A stretch of DNA of 10,387 bases from Pavlovales sp. CCMP2436 (GCA_026770615.1 MU631584.1:20054-30440); one strand, 5' to 3'. Positions 1-6,700 are shown, numbered from the stretch's first letter. Numbers and translations: made by a program. Notes: generated by a model not told the origin, from the sequence alone.

Positions 1-146
1 CACCCGGCCGATGCAGGCGTGCAGCAGCAGGCGTGCACGCAGGTGGCAAGGACGCGCTGCCCCTGGTCGTCGCGGCGATGCGCGCGCACCCGGCCAGCGC
101 AGGCGTGCAGCAGTGGGGCCAGTATGCCCTCCGACGGCTGGAGTGA
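1..146 (+). pseudogene. ARM/HEAT-like repeat protein, 3' fragment with frameshift
   Basis: Two copies of a helical-repeat-like motif can be read: H-P-A-D-A-G-V-Q-Q-Q-A-C from base 1, and H-P-A-S-A-G-V-Q-Q-W-G-Q-Y-A-L from base 87, the second preceded by D-A-L-P-L-V-V-A-A-M-R-A. The first copy is in frame 1 up to base 48. The second is in frame 3 from base 51 and ends at TGA 144-146, so about one base has been lost between them. The HPxxxxVQxxAxxAL pattern resembles the armadillo/HEAT-like repeats abundant in GC-rich protists such as haptophytes, pelagophytes and dinoflagellates. The spacing of 86 nt is shorter than a normal unit of about 40 residues, which also suggests decay. The gene continues beyond the left edge. 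It is probably host-type sequence rather than part of the compact block to the right. The family call is by eye only. Confidence 0.4.
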
Positions 147-322
147 TAACGACACACTCTTCTGACAGGCCTCAGGGTCGGCAGCCGTCTGCACGCCTCC
201 ACGCGACAACACGGCTTAACGATAGCAGCACCCCCTCCGGACGTCGCACTCCTGTGGCTGGAGCCGTAGCGCGCTGTATCTGGTGGCAGGGGAATCCGAA
301 ATTATTACGAGGCGGCGTTACG

Positions 323-394
323 CCTTCTCCCGTATGTAAAATGCTAAAACAAAGCCACCGTCACACCTTCTCCCGTATGTAAGCGCTTAAACAA
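323..394 (+). repeat. two imperfect direct repeats, ~30 bp, 43-bp period
   Basis: CCTTCTCCCGTATGTAA followed by a TAAAACAA-like end occurs at 323-352 and again at 366-394. A weaker relative (CGCCTATGTAATACGG) follows at about 451-466, and TAATACGGACT occurs at 417-427 and 461-471. Together they look like the remains of a degenerate tandem array with a period of about 43-45 bp. Confidence 0.6.
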
Positions 395-464
395 TTTCCA
401 TAAGTAACCAAGGTATTAATACGGACTCGCTTAGACGAGCCTTAAACAAATCGCCTATGTAATA

Positions 465-476
465 CGGACTAGTCCG
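465..476. repeat. 12-bp perfect palindrome
   Basis: CGGACTAGTCCG is a perfect palindrome just upstream of the 30-bp repeat pair. Its role is unknown. It could be a short hairpin or part of a decayed repeat. Confidence 0.5.
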
Positions 477-504
477 ACAAAATAGCGTCTCAAATCGCGT
501 ACCG

Positions 505-599
505 GACAAGCAAATGTCAGTTTGTTCACCATATAGCAAGGCGAGTGACCAGTGCAAGGGTGAGCGCCTGACAAGCAAATATCAGTTTATTCACCATAT
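505..599 (+). repeat. 30-bp direct repeat pair (505-534, 570-599)
   Basis: The two 30-bp copies start with GACAAGCAAAT and end with TTCACCATAT. They differ at two positions, both G in the first copy and A in the second. The second copy ends about five bases before the coding character of the 614-1072 gene begins, so the repeat sits at the apparent edge of the compact block. Confidence 0.7.
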
Positions 600-613
600 C
601 AGTCTTCAAGCAG

Positions 614-1072
614 GTGGTGAAGAACGTGCCCAAGCAGGCGAGCAACAAGGCGCTCAAGGCGCAGCCGCTTCCCACGCTCATCAAGATCACGCCGCCGAGC
701 GCGGTCGAGGCGCTGGGCAACAACAGGGCTGGGCGGGCGGCCCTGGGCGCGAAGACGTCGGCGGTCGGGCTGATGGTCGGCGGCGGCGCGGTGCTGCTGC
801 TCGGCGGGTCGCAGCTGCGGTCGGCAGTCGAGGGCCTGACGGGCCTGGACCTGCCCATGCTGGAGGGGCCCGGGTAGCTGCTCTCGGGCGCGGTCGACGG
901 GGTGCAGGGCATGCTCGCGGCGGTGGCGGGCGTGGCGATCACGGTCGGCGCGGCGTACGTCACGTGGACCGCGCTGGGCGACTCGCCGCTCATCAGCCGT
1001 GTCGCCGCGACGGGTGCGGCCTTTGCCGCCGTGGGCCTGGCCGCGGCGGTGGCGCTCGAGACGCTTGATTAA
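614..1072 (+). CDS. small multi-pass membrane protein with in-frame TAG
   Basis: I do not recognise this gene. The frame runs 153 codons to TAA 1070-1072, interrupted once by TAG at 875-877. Residues before the TAG (about 87) include a hydrophobic helix rich in G, A, V and L at about residues 50-65. After the TAG come two more helices, one starting with GMLAAVAGVAITVG and one near the C-terminus. Codon third positions stay G/C on both sides of the TAG, and the protein character is continuous. No ATG is available. The first usable codon is GTG 614, and the coding character stops just upstream at the repeat pair, so the true 5' end may be lost. The TAA end is followed at once by AT-rich DNA and a converging gene. 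The alternative is a pseudogene with one nonsense mutation. Confidence 0.55.
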
Positions 1073-1120
1073 AAATAATTCATACGATTAAAGTCCGCAA
1101 CAAGTAATTTTTTTATGGAA

Positions 1121-3043
1121 CTAATCCTCGTCGGAGAGATTGTCAAAGAACCGCTGGTTCTGCTCGGCTGTGATCCTGGCCTGCCGCTCGTAGTCCGACG
1201 GCGGCGGCATCGCATTGGGCGCGTTCGGTGCATTGGGCGCGTTCGGTGGGCTGGGCGCCGGCGCCGCGGGCGTGAGCGTGCCTGTGATCGCGCTGATGAC
1301 GTGCGTCCGGCTCGAGAGGCGCGTGCCCGGGAGCTGGTGGTAGAGCTCGCCACTGCGCGGCTGCTTCCCTAGCCCCAAGCGGTCCGTGGCAAGGCCTGCG
1401 ACCGCCGAGGGGAGCTGCGGCTGCGTGAGCGTCGTGCGCCCGTGCGAGATGAGCGCGGGCTTGTGGCTCGCCTCGGCGCGCCTGGCCGCGTTCATGAAGC
1501 CGATGGCCTGCTTCTTGACGTAGGCCTTGGCCACGATGTTCGCGGAGTCCTCGGCCATGAGCTTGATGTCGAGGTGGGGCCGCTCCCAGGCCTGCACGAA
1601 GTCGTAGCCCGACTGGTCGCGGATGTAGAAGGCGCCCGGCTGCCCGGGGGTCGCCTGGAAGAGCCGGCCCTGCCAGCAGCCCATGAAGTAGCCGAGGAAG
1701 GCGCGCTGGTCGATGGCCACCTTGAAGACGTGCTTGATGTCGAGTAGCATGTGGAAGTGGAAGAGGCGCGCCACGTGGCCCACCTCGATGCCCATCTGGC
1801 TGTTGACCGACTTGACGACGTCGTCGAAGAGGTCGGTGGCGTACTCGTCGGGCAGGAAGATGTCGCCCGGGACGGCCTTGGCGTACGGGTGAACCTCGCC
1901 GCCCTCTTTCAGGTCGTCGAGGTTGTAGGGCGCGTCGGTCGCCTCGTTCCAGAAGTACTTAAGTTTTTCGTCGGCGTCGTCGTTCATCTCGAGCGCGTCC
2001 AGGTACTCGGCGCGCGTGCGCGGCGGGCCTGTGCCGACGTAGTGGCCCACGCCGGAAGTCGAGGCGCCCTTCTTCTTCGGCGCCCAGGTCTGCCAGCCCT
2101 TCTCGGTCCCGCCCCAGAGGAGGCCGAAGCGCAGGATCCGGCGTAGGTGCTCGTGGCCCGCGTCGCTCATAAGCGCCGTGCAGGCGTCGGCCATCTGCTT
2201 CATCACGTGCGCGTTGTGCGCCTCGTGAAAGGTCGCGCGCCGGTGCAGGACGAGCGTGATCAAAAACTTGCTCTGCTGCACGCTGCGCCCCTGCACGGCC
2301 GTCTGCGTCTTGCGCGCCTGCGACACGGGGAAGCCGGGATGCCACTCCTTCTTCACGTGCTTGACCACGCGCAGGAACTCGTAGCCCGGGTCCTCGTCGA
2401 TGTCCAGCTGCGGCGCCTCGGGGTGCGCGAGCTGCTCGGCGCGCTGCTGGTGCGAGGCGGTCAGCTGCTCGAGCGCGGCGGTGAGCTCGAAGGAGAGCGG
2501 GCCGGGCGGCTTGCCGTCGAGCAGCGCGACCGCCTGGGCCACGACCGCCCGGTGCTTCTCGAGCGCGATATCCTTGGAGGCCACCGGGTCGATCAGACCG
2601 GAGCGCAGGTCGCCGACGGTCACGTCTATGACGACCTTGGGCAGCGGTGCGCTCGGTGCCCGACGCAGCCCGCGGGCCAGCTCCATGAACCGCACGTTGG
2701 TGATCTTGCCGTTGCGCAAGAGTGCGCGCGGGTCCAGGCCGGAGTAGGTGGAGTCGAACGATTCGGCGGTCTGCCCGCTGTGACGCCGTGCGGTCTCGTG
2801 CGCGTGGCTCGTCTCGCCCTCGGGGGGCGCGGCGATCTGTGCGCGCATGATCTCCTCCTCCTCGTCGAAGCGCTCGTCGGTCCAGCCGAGCTCGCGCACG
2901 AAGCGGGCGTTCATCTCCGCCCGGTTCGCCGCGCACGACTCGAACGTGCGCCGGCGTGCGGGCACGCGGTCGGCCGGGGGCAGCTGGCTAGGCAGGGTGA
3001 TGTCGTATTCGTCGAGGAGCTTCAGATTGGCCTGCCGGAGCAT
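1121..3043 (-). CDS. large unknown protein (C-terminal part of a possible longer gene)
   Basis: A 640-residue ORF from ATG 3041-3043 to TAG 1121-1123. It has very strong third-position G/C bias and a mixed, globular-looking composition, with His-, Trp- and Phe-rich stretches such as VARLFHFHMLLDIKHVFKVA. It ends in a Pro-rich tail holding an NAP repeat (NAPNAPNAPNA, encoded by a perfect 18-bp tandem) and an acidic end, NLSDED. I recognise no domain. The ATG may not be the real start: 27 further codons upstream, back to TAA 3125-3127, all end in G or C and encode a CFECGG motif (CxxC at 3050-3061). The first codon after that TAA is ACG. No AT-rich promoter separates it from the next ORF upstream. 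It converges on the 614-1072 gene with a 48-bp AT-rich gap. Confidence 0.75.
   Translation of the reverse strand: MLRQANLKLLDEYDITLPSQLPPADRVPARRRTFESCAANRAEMNARFVRELGWTDERFDEEEEIMRAQIAAPPEGETSHAHETARRHSGQTAESFDSTYSGLDPRALLRNGKITNVRFMELARGLRRAPSAPLPKVVIDVTVGDLRSGLIDPVASKDIALEKHRAVVAQAVALLDGKPPGPLSFELTAALEQLTASHQQRAEQLAHPEAPQLDIDEDPGYEFLRVVKHVKKEWHPGFPVSQARKTQTAVQGRSVQQSKFLITLVLHRRATFHEAHNAHVMKQMADACTALMSDAGHEHLRRILRFGLLWGGTEKGWQTWAPKKKGASTSGVGHYVGTGPPRTRAEYLDALEMNDDADEKLKYFWNEATDAPYNLDDLKEGGEVHPYAKAVPGDIFLPDEYATDLFDDVVKSVNSQMGIEVGHVARLFHFHMLLDIKHVFKVAIDQRAFLGYFMGCWQGRLFQATPGQPGAFYIRDQSGYDFVQAWERPHLDIKLMAEDSANIVAKAYVKKQAIGFMNAARRAEASHKPALISHGRTTLTQPQLPSAVAGLATDRLGLGKQPRSGELYHQLPGTRLSSRTHVISAITGTLTPAAPAPSPPNAPNAPNAPNAMPPPSDYERQARITAEQNQRFFDNLSDED
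1212..1247 (-). repeat. 18-bp tandem repeat x2 inside the large ORF
   Basis: GCATTGGGCGCGTTCGGT occurs twice back to back and encodes the NAP tripeptide repeats near the C-terminus of the large minus-strand protein. It is probably a flexible linker that varies in copy number. Confidence 0.8.
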
Positions 3044-3124
3044 GCCGCCGCACTCGAAGCAGAGGTTGCCGTTGGCCCGCGGCTGGTTCCAGCGGTAGAG
3101 CTGCAGCGTGCTCGGCCTCTCCGT

Positions 3125-3457
3125 TTACCGGACTACCTTGTTGCCGAACTTGGCCATCAGCTTCAGCTGCGTCGGGTGCGGGTTGTGGTACTTGACGACG
3201 ACCACGAGCTTGCGCTCGCTCCGTTTGCCGTCGTCTTCGTAGTCCTCGCCGCGCGCCTCCCTCTCGTCGTTCGCGAGATCTTTCGCCTTGCCGCGCGCCA
3301 CGACGAAAACCGAGTCTGCTTCCCAGCCGTCGTCGCCGCTGCCCAGGCGCGCGATCTCCACGGCGGTGCCGAGGGGCGGCATGGCGTTGTTGCCCAGGAA
3401 GCGGGTGAGCGTGTCGAACTGCGCGTTCACGGCGGTCTGCACCCAGCGGAGGCCCAT
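3125..3457 (-). CDS. small unknown ORF, or middle part of a longer gene
   Basis: From ATG 3455-3457, in a good GCCATGG context, to TAA 3125-3127: 110 residues. The centre is charged (a run of D, E, K and R around GEDYEDDGKRSER), followed by a beta-like LVVVVKYHNPHP and a basic C-terminus. I recognise no family. It lies in the same reading frame as the ORFs on either side, only 24 nt after the TAA of the upstream one. The seven codons between that TAA and its ATG also look coding (AARTELEA with the residues that follow). There is no AT-rich intergenic DNA on either side, unlike every other clear gene boundary here. It is either a small separate gene or an internal segment of one long protein. 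Confidence 0.6.
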   Translation of the reverse strand: MGLRWVQTAVNAQFDTLTRFLGNNAMPPLGTAVEIARLGSGDDGWEADSVFVVARGKAKDLANDEREARGEDYEDDGKRSERKLVVVVKYHNPHPTQLKLMAKFGNKVVR

Positions 3458-3481
3458 GGCCTCAAGCTCGGTCCTGGCGGC

Positions 3482-4432
3482 TTAGTGCGCTGGGTTGCGG
3501 GCCGCCGCGGGCTTGCGCGCCTTCTCGAGCATGGCCTGCAAGCGATGCGTGCGGCTCGAGTCGAGCACGTGAAAGTCCTTCGGCTCCCGGAAGAGGCGCA
3601 TGCAGCGCGTGCAGCCGGCGCTGAAGCCTTCGCCCTCCCGGAGCACGCCCGAGTAGCGCTCGAAGGGCAGCGAGACGCGGTGGAGCTCGGTCTGCACGTA
3701 GGCGGAGCGCTTCGGCACGCCCGCCTGCATGGTCTGGGTCATGGGGCTCTCGATGGCATCCCAGGGCCCGTCCTCCTTGTGGTACTCGAGCACGCTCTTC
3801 TCGAAGTCGGTGTTCTTCCAGCCGTGGCCCGTCGCTCGGGGCCGATTGCCTCCCAGGCCGCCCTGCGCGGGCTCGAGCATCCACGGCTCGGGGGCGCCGT
3901 GCAGCACGTAGGCGAGGACGGCCGCGCGCTTCTGCTCGGCCGCGTTCAGCTGGCGGTCGGGCTTGGCCCTGCCGAACCACGGCGCGGTCATGGCCGTGGG
4001 GTCGAGCTGAGCCACCTCGAACATGTCCGTGTGCGTGACCACGGGCCCGATGGTGCTGATCCGCTGGTCGCGCTTGACAGCCGCTGCGGTGCGCCTGAAG
4101 TTGCCCTGGGCCAGGTAGTTGGTCGCGGTCACGGGCGGCGCCACCTTGACGTACCAGAGGATGAGCGCGTTCTGCCACTTGCTGTCCATCACGCGCCCAA
4201 ACTTGTGCTTCTTCACGAGCGTGCCGATGTAGGTGTGGCTCGCCTTGTCGCTCCGGAGGGCCTCGCGCGCCAAGTCTCTGAGCTCCGGCGTGCGCATGGC
4301 GTAGAAGGCGACAATGGCCGGCTGCGAGAGTGGGCCCGCAGTCAGTACCGCTTGGTAGTTGGCTTGACCCGCCGGGTGGAGCATGTCCTTGAACCAGGCC
4401 AGTGGCCCGGGGCTCTCGAGCGGGCTCGGCAT
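3482..4432 (-). CDS. unknown protein with CxxC pair (N-terminal part of a possible longer gene)
   Basis: A 316-residue ORF ending at TAA 3482-3484. I chose ATG 4430-4432. The frame stays open 29 codons further upstream, but that part overlaps the divergent membrane-protein gene and the AT-rich box AGAAAATTC about 15-25 nt upstream of this start. The composition looks globular with several Trp residues. A CTRC motif at about residues 274-277 (3602-3613) could bind zinc, and its likely partner, CFECGG, lies beyond two in-frame TAA codons at 3050-3061. The C-terminal segment after CTRC is basic and helical (QAMLEKARKPAAARNPAH) and appears to carry on past the TAA as more helix. I do not recognise the family. 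Confidence 0.7.
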   Translation of the reverse strand: MPSPLESPGPLAWFKDMLHPAGQANYQAVLTAGPLSQPAIVAFYAMRTPELRDLAREALRSDKASHTYIGTLVKKHKFGRVMDSKWQNALILWYVKVAPPVTATNYLAQGNFRRTAAAVKRDQRISTIGPVVTHTDMFEVAQLDPTAMTAPWFGRAKPDRQLNAAEQKRAAVLAYVLHGAPEPWMLEPAQGGLGGNRPRATGHGWKNTDFEKSVLEYHKEDGPWDAIESPMTQTMQAGVPKRSAYVQTELHRVSLPFERYSGVLREGEGFSAGCTRCMRLFREPKDFHVLDSSRTHRLQAMLEKARKPAAARNPAH

Positions 4433-4472
4433 ATGCGGTGCAGACCCGAATTTTCTAGAGCACCTGTCAGTG
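4433..4472. promoter_or_regulatory. divergent promoter region
   Basis: A 40-bp gap between two divergent starts holds the only AT-rich patch in this area, GAATTTTCTAGA at 4448-4459. It reads as TCTAGAAAATTC toward the minus-strand gene. It is shorter than, and different from, the TTTTAAAAA boxes elsewhere. Its promoter role is inferred from position and composition. Confidence 0.35.
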
Positions 4473-4637
4473 ATGTCCAACCCAGACGCCGACGCGCCCG
4501 TGCCCGTGGTGTCGTTCAAGGCGCACCCGTTCTACACGGTGGCGACGCAGGTGCTGCTGCACAGCTTCTTTATTGGTTTGCTCTATTTCTTGGTTCTGGC
4601 CCATGTGTTGTTCTCCGCTAGGTTCTATCGTACTTAA
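4473..4637 (+). CDS. 54-residue single-pass membrane protein
   Basis: ATG 4473-4475 to TAA 4635-4637. The N-terminus is polar and Pro-rich (MSNPDADAPVPVVSF), then one long hydrophobic helix runs through LLHSFFIGLLYFLVLAHVLF, ending in a short basic tail (SARFYRT). This is a typical small single-span membrane protein. It is divergent from the 4432-3482 ORF with a 40-bp gap and is followed by a short AT-rich spacer before the next plus-strand gene. The frame is open further upstream, but those codons overlap the divergent gene, so the internal ATG is preferred. The family is unknown. Small one-helix proteins of this kind are common virion membrane components, which is inference here. Confidence 0.6.
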   Translation: MSNPDADAPVPVVSFKAHPFYTVATQVLLHSFFIGLLYFLVLAHVLFSARFYRT

Positions 4638-4647
4638 GTTTCATTTA

Positions 4648-4657
4648 TCTTTAAAAG
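4648..4657 (+). promoter_or_regulatory. TCTTTAAAAG box
   Basis: An AT-rich TCTTTAAAAG box lies in the 35-bp spacer after the small membrane protein, about 52 nt before ATG 4709. It resembles the TTTTAAAAA boxes upstream of four other genes but at slightly longer spacing. Confidence 0.4.
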
Positions 4658-4708
4658 GCACTCGGGGAGCCCGTGCAGTCGCCCAAGCCCGTGCAGCCGC
4701 CCGAGTTC

Positions 4709-5206
4709 ATGGAGCCGCCGCCCGTCGCTCGCGCCGCTCGCCGCTCGGTCGCCGTCCGGCACATCCTGCAGCCGCTGGAGGCTGAGGGCCCGGCAGGCAG
4801 CCCGCCCGGCCTGAGCCCAGCAGACATCCCGGCGGCTGAGGGCCCGGCAGACGACCCGGCGGCCAACCCGGCGGCTTGGCTACTCGAGCGCCCCGAGCGC
4901 ACCGGCCTGGCGCTCGGCCTGGCGCTCGGCGTCGTTCTCGCGTGCGCGCTCGCCCTGCACTACGCGCGGCCTTCCAAGGCTGGCTGCTGCGTGAGCGTGC
5001 TTAAGGGGTCCCGGGGCTGCACGCTGAAGCCGGGCGGCGGCGGCGGCGGCGTCCACACGGGCGGCGGCGGCGTCTCCGCGTCTGCCGAGGCGAGGCGCTG
5101 GTGCGTCGTCCAGGCGAGGTGGACCAGGCCGCAGAGGAAGGCGGCACTGCCAATTTCGACGAGCGCGGTTTCGATCGCCGTCGCCGACATGGTCGCTCTA
5201 CGCTAG
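4709..5206 (+). CDS. Pro/Ala-rich membrane protein
   Basis: The frame runs from ATG 4709 (MEPPPVARAAR) to TAG 5204-5206, 165 residues. It is open upstream to GTG 4673, but ATG is preferred. Order of segments: a basic N-terminal part; a Pro/Ala/Gly-rich linker containing two exact 17-bp repeats (4780-4796 and 4834-4850) that give AEGPA twice; one clear membrane helix (TGLALGLALGVVLACALAL) at about residues 70-88; then Cys-containing and Gly-run sequence. The last part, from about 4960, overlaps antisense to another ORF, so the true C-terminus is uncertain. The body up to the helix is the better-supported part. No family is recognised. Confidence 0.45.
   Translation: MEPPPVARAARRSVAVRHILQPLEAEGPAGSPPGLSPADIPAAEGPADDPAANPAAWLLERPERTGLALGLALGVVLACALALHYARPSKAGCCVSVLKGSRGCTLKPGGGGGGVHTGGGGVSASAEARRWCVVQARWTRPQRKAALPISTSAVSIAVADMVALR
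4780..4850 (+). repeat. 17-bp direct repeat pair
   Basis: GGCTGAGGGCCCGGCAG occurs exactly at 4780-4796 and 4834-4850, 54 bp apart. Both copies lie in the same codon phase and encode a repeated Ala-Glu-Gly-Pro-Ala linker. Confidence 0.75.
4960..5190 (-). CDS. 76-residue membrane protein with poly-Pro tail
   Basis: ATG 5188-5190 to TAG 4960-4962. Residues 9-28 form a hydrophobic helix (ALVEIGSAAFLCGLVHLAW), followed by a polar part and a Pro-rich segment with the motifs PPPPVW and PPPPPPGF, then a short polar tail. This is plausible as a single-pass protein with a proline-rich cytoplasmic end. It begins 19 nt after the TGA of the 5488-5210 gene on the same strand, with no AT-rich spacer, so the two may share a transcript. 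It overlaps the end of the plus-strand gene by 231 nt with third codon positions paired, so base bias cannot show which strand is coding. No family is recognised. Confidence 0.45.
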   Translation of the reverse strand: MSATAIETALVEIGSAAFLCGLVHLAWTTHQRLASADAETPPPPVWTPPPPPPGFSVQPRDPLSTLTQQPALEGRA

Positions 5207-5209
5207 CGC

Positions 5210-5488
5210 TCAGATAATTTTGGCGGGCGGCAGGGCCGGGCCGTAACGGTACAGCTCGAAGGAGTCGAGGTCTTCAAAGGTCACGGAGGCCGGGTTGAAG
5301 CGCCGCGCGCCTTCGACTCCCTGCGCGCAGGCGACTCCCGGCGCGCGCGGGGCGACGCACTCGCTCGAGATGGACGAGAAGGCCTCCGCGTGTAGGCAGG
5401 CGTCGCGGTCGAGTGCCTTCTACGCGCTGGGCTCGGCTAGGTTGTACTTGCCGCAGAGGCGACCTTCGAAGGCGTGCGGAAGCATCAT
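5210..5488 (-). CDS. small unknown protein with in-frame TAG
   Basis: Read from ATG 5486-5488 (a second ATG follows directly) to TGA 5210-5212: 93 codons, with one TAG at 5420-5422 (codon 23). Both sides look coding. Before the TAG there is MMLPHAFEGRLCGKYN. After it comes a Cys-containing helical part and a C-terminus with FNPASVTFEDLDSFELYRYG. Third positions are nearly all G/C throughout, and no other frame here looks coding. The TTTTTAAAAAA box at 5514-5524 lies 26 nt upstream and would be shared with the divergent gene at 5568. I do not recognise the family. Either the TAG is read through, or the gene carries one nonsense mutation. Confidence 0.5.
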
Positions 5489-5513
5489 GCGTCACGGAAG
5501 CGGCACCGATTTC

Positions 5514-5524
5514 TTTTTAAAAAA
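5514..5524. promoter_or_regulatory. TTTTTAAAAAA box, shared divergent promoter
   Basis: A near-palindromic TTTTTAAAAAA in an AT-rich gap. It lies 44 nt before ATG 5568 on the plus strand and 26 nt before ATG 5488 on the minus strand. The context TTTCTTTTTAAAAAAG closely matches TTTCTTTTAAAAAG upstream of ATG 9183 (minus strand). Confidence 0.55.
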
Positions 5525-5567
5525 GACACGCACTTCAAATAAAACTGAAGCGGCCGTTGGAAGCGCA

Positions 5568-5912
5568 ATGGATTCGCGCGTCCTGGCCGCAAAGCTGCGC
5601 AAGCTCGACCTAAAGCTCGACCGCCTCGACCGCGTGATGCACGACGTGCACGAGTAGGTGCTCGCGCTCGACGTGAAGGTCGACGCGATCCTGCACGCGA
5701 CGGACTATGAAGAAGAGAGCGAGGAGAGCGAGGAGAGCGACGGCGAAACTCTCGGGTCCTCCTCGACCAACTCCAAGGACAGCGACGATAGCGACATGAG
5801 CTTCGTGGTTTCAGACCACACGAGCGACGCTGACGACACCGACGACCTAGCGCCCGCCTACACGTCGGCCTCGGACGGCTCCTCGGACAGCTCTTCTACT
5901 GATTCGGATTAG
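5568..5912 (+). CDS. short coiled-coil protein with acidic Ser/Asp-rich tail, in-frame TAG
   Basis: ATG 5568-5570 to TAG 5910-5912, interrupted by TAG 5655-5657 after 29 residues. The N-terminal part is a heptad-like helix with Leu/Val at regular spacing (LRKLDLKLDRLDRVMHDVHE). The same helix pattern carries straight on after the TAG (VLALDVKVDAILHA). It ends in a long low-complexity tail of Glu, Ser and Asp, including SEESEESD and SSDSSSTDSD. The helix crossing the TAG with no break is strong evidence that both parts are one gene. A small oligomer with a disordered acidic tail is the structural reading. No function is known. The promoter box is 44 nt upstream. The gene converges with the 6654-5953 gene across a 40-bp gap. 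Confidence 0.6.
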
Positions 5913-5952
5913 GCTCCTAGCAATCGTAGTCCATAGTGTCCACACGCGTGAG

Positions 5953-6654
5953 CTACTTGACCGTTTGGTAGAGGCTGCCGGCGTCCCGGCGCGAGCGGGC
6001 GAGCGCGAGGCCGAGCTGGTCGTAGGAGCGAAAGCGGCGGTCGCGCAACGCATCGAAGACGCCCTGCAGGGCCCGCAGCCAGGCGAGCTGCACGAAATTC
6101 TCGCGCCCCATGGCCGCCGAGCGCGTCTTCGGGTGCACCTTGTAGCCGAACGCGGCCTTCCACACGAGCCGCTCGCGCAGGGATGCCAGGGCGAGCTGCC
6201 GGAGGAGGCAGTGGCGGTGCTCGCAGCGCGCCCAGTCGAGCATCGTCGTGTGTAGCCGGCCGGCGAAGTTGCTGAGCACGGGCGCGCGCAGCTTCTTGGC
6301 GGTGCGCACGATCCCGCGCAGGCGGTCCAGGGCGCCGAGGCAGGCGCGGTTCATCACGTCGCAGAGGGAGGCGCGGCGGGTCCAGCTGACGTCGAGGGCG
6401 TGGATGTACATGCGGTGCCAGCGTGCACGCCGCGCGTTCCAGGGCACGACCATGCGCGGGCAGATGCGCCTGGCGATGACTACGGACCAGGCCGTGAGCG
6501 TGTCGTAGAGCTGCAGGCAGCCGTGGGCCTCGGCGACGAGCCACTTGAGTACGAGGTCCGCCACGGGGTGCGCCGCCGCCGCGCTCAGTGGGTGCAGCGG
6601 CAGGGGCGTCCGGCGCTTGAGCGGCTGGCGGTCCCAGCAAACGGCCGTGGACAT
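5953..6654 (-). CDS. unknown basic protein, 233 residues
   Basis: ATG 6652-6654 to TAG 5953-5955, with no internal stops. It is basic, mostly helical in character, and unusually rich in Arg, Ala, Leu, Trp and Cys (for example VVPWNARRARWHRMYIHALD and LDWARCEHRHCLLRQLALAS). No catalytic motif or membrane helix is evident, and the Cys/His residues are not in a clear zinc-finger pattern. An AGTTAAAAGT box lies about 38 nt upstream, supporting this start. I do not recognise the family. Confidence 0.7.
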   Translation of the reverse strand: MSTAVCWDRQPLKRRTPLPLHPLSAAAAHPVADLVLKWLVAEAHGCLQLYDTLTAWSVVIARRICPRMVVPWNARRARWHRMYIHALDVSWTRRASLCDVMNRACLGALDRLRGIVRTAKKLRAPVLSNFAGRLHTTMLDWARCEHRHCLLRQLALASLRERLVWKAAFGYKVHPKTRSAAMGRENFVQLAWLRALQGVFDALRDRRFRSYDQLGLALARSRRDAGSLYQTVK

Positions 6655-6690
6655 ACTGCCTGGCTATGCTGCCCGGGCAAGGAATCTAAT

Positions 6691-6700
6691 ACTTTTAACT
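6691..6700 (-). promoter_or_regulatory. AGTTAAAAGT box
   Basis: AGTTAAAAGT on the minus strand, in the 75-bp gap between two minus-strand genes. It is about 38 nt upstream of ATG 6654, which matches the position of the related boxes at 5514, 7261 and 9222. Confidence 0.5.

Larger units (their letters stand above)
147..604. other. non-coding stretch with short repeats
   Basis: I see no convincing gene here. The third-position G/C bias of the neighbouring genes is absent and stops occur in all frames. The stretch turns AT-richer from about 300 and holds the direct repeats and palindrome listed separately. Coding character starts abruptly near 605. Confidence 0.5.

Noticed and set aside
1959..2936. 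325-codon minus-strand ORF
   Set aside because: It is an alternative frame inside the 3043-1121 gene, made almost entirely of Arg, Ala, Gly and Pro, as expected for a frame shadow in GC-rich DNA.
2147..4621. 824-codon plus-strand ORF
   Set aside because: It lies antisense to the three minus-strand ORFs, has a Leu/Val/Arg/His-rich composition typical of a mirrored GC-biased gene, and runs across several real gene boundaries.
5909..6640. 243-codon minus-strand ORF
   Set aside because: It is a shifted frame of the 6654-5953 gene with Arg/Ala/Pro-rich shadow composition.
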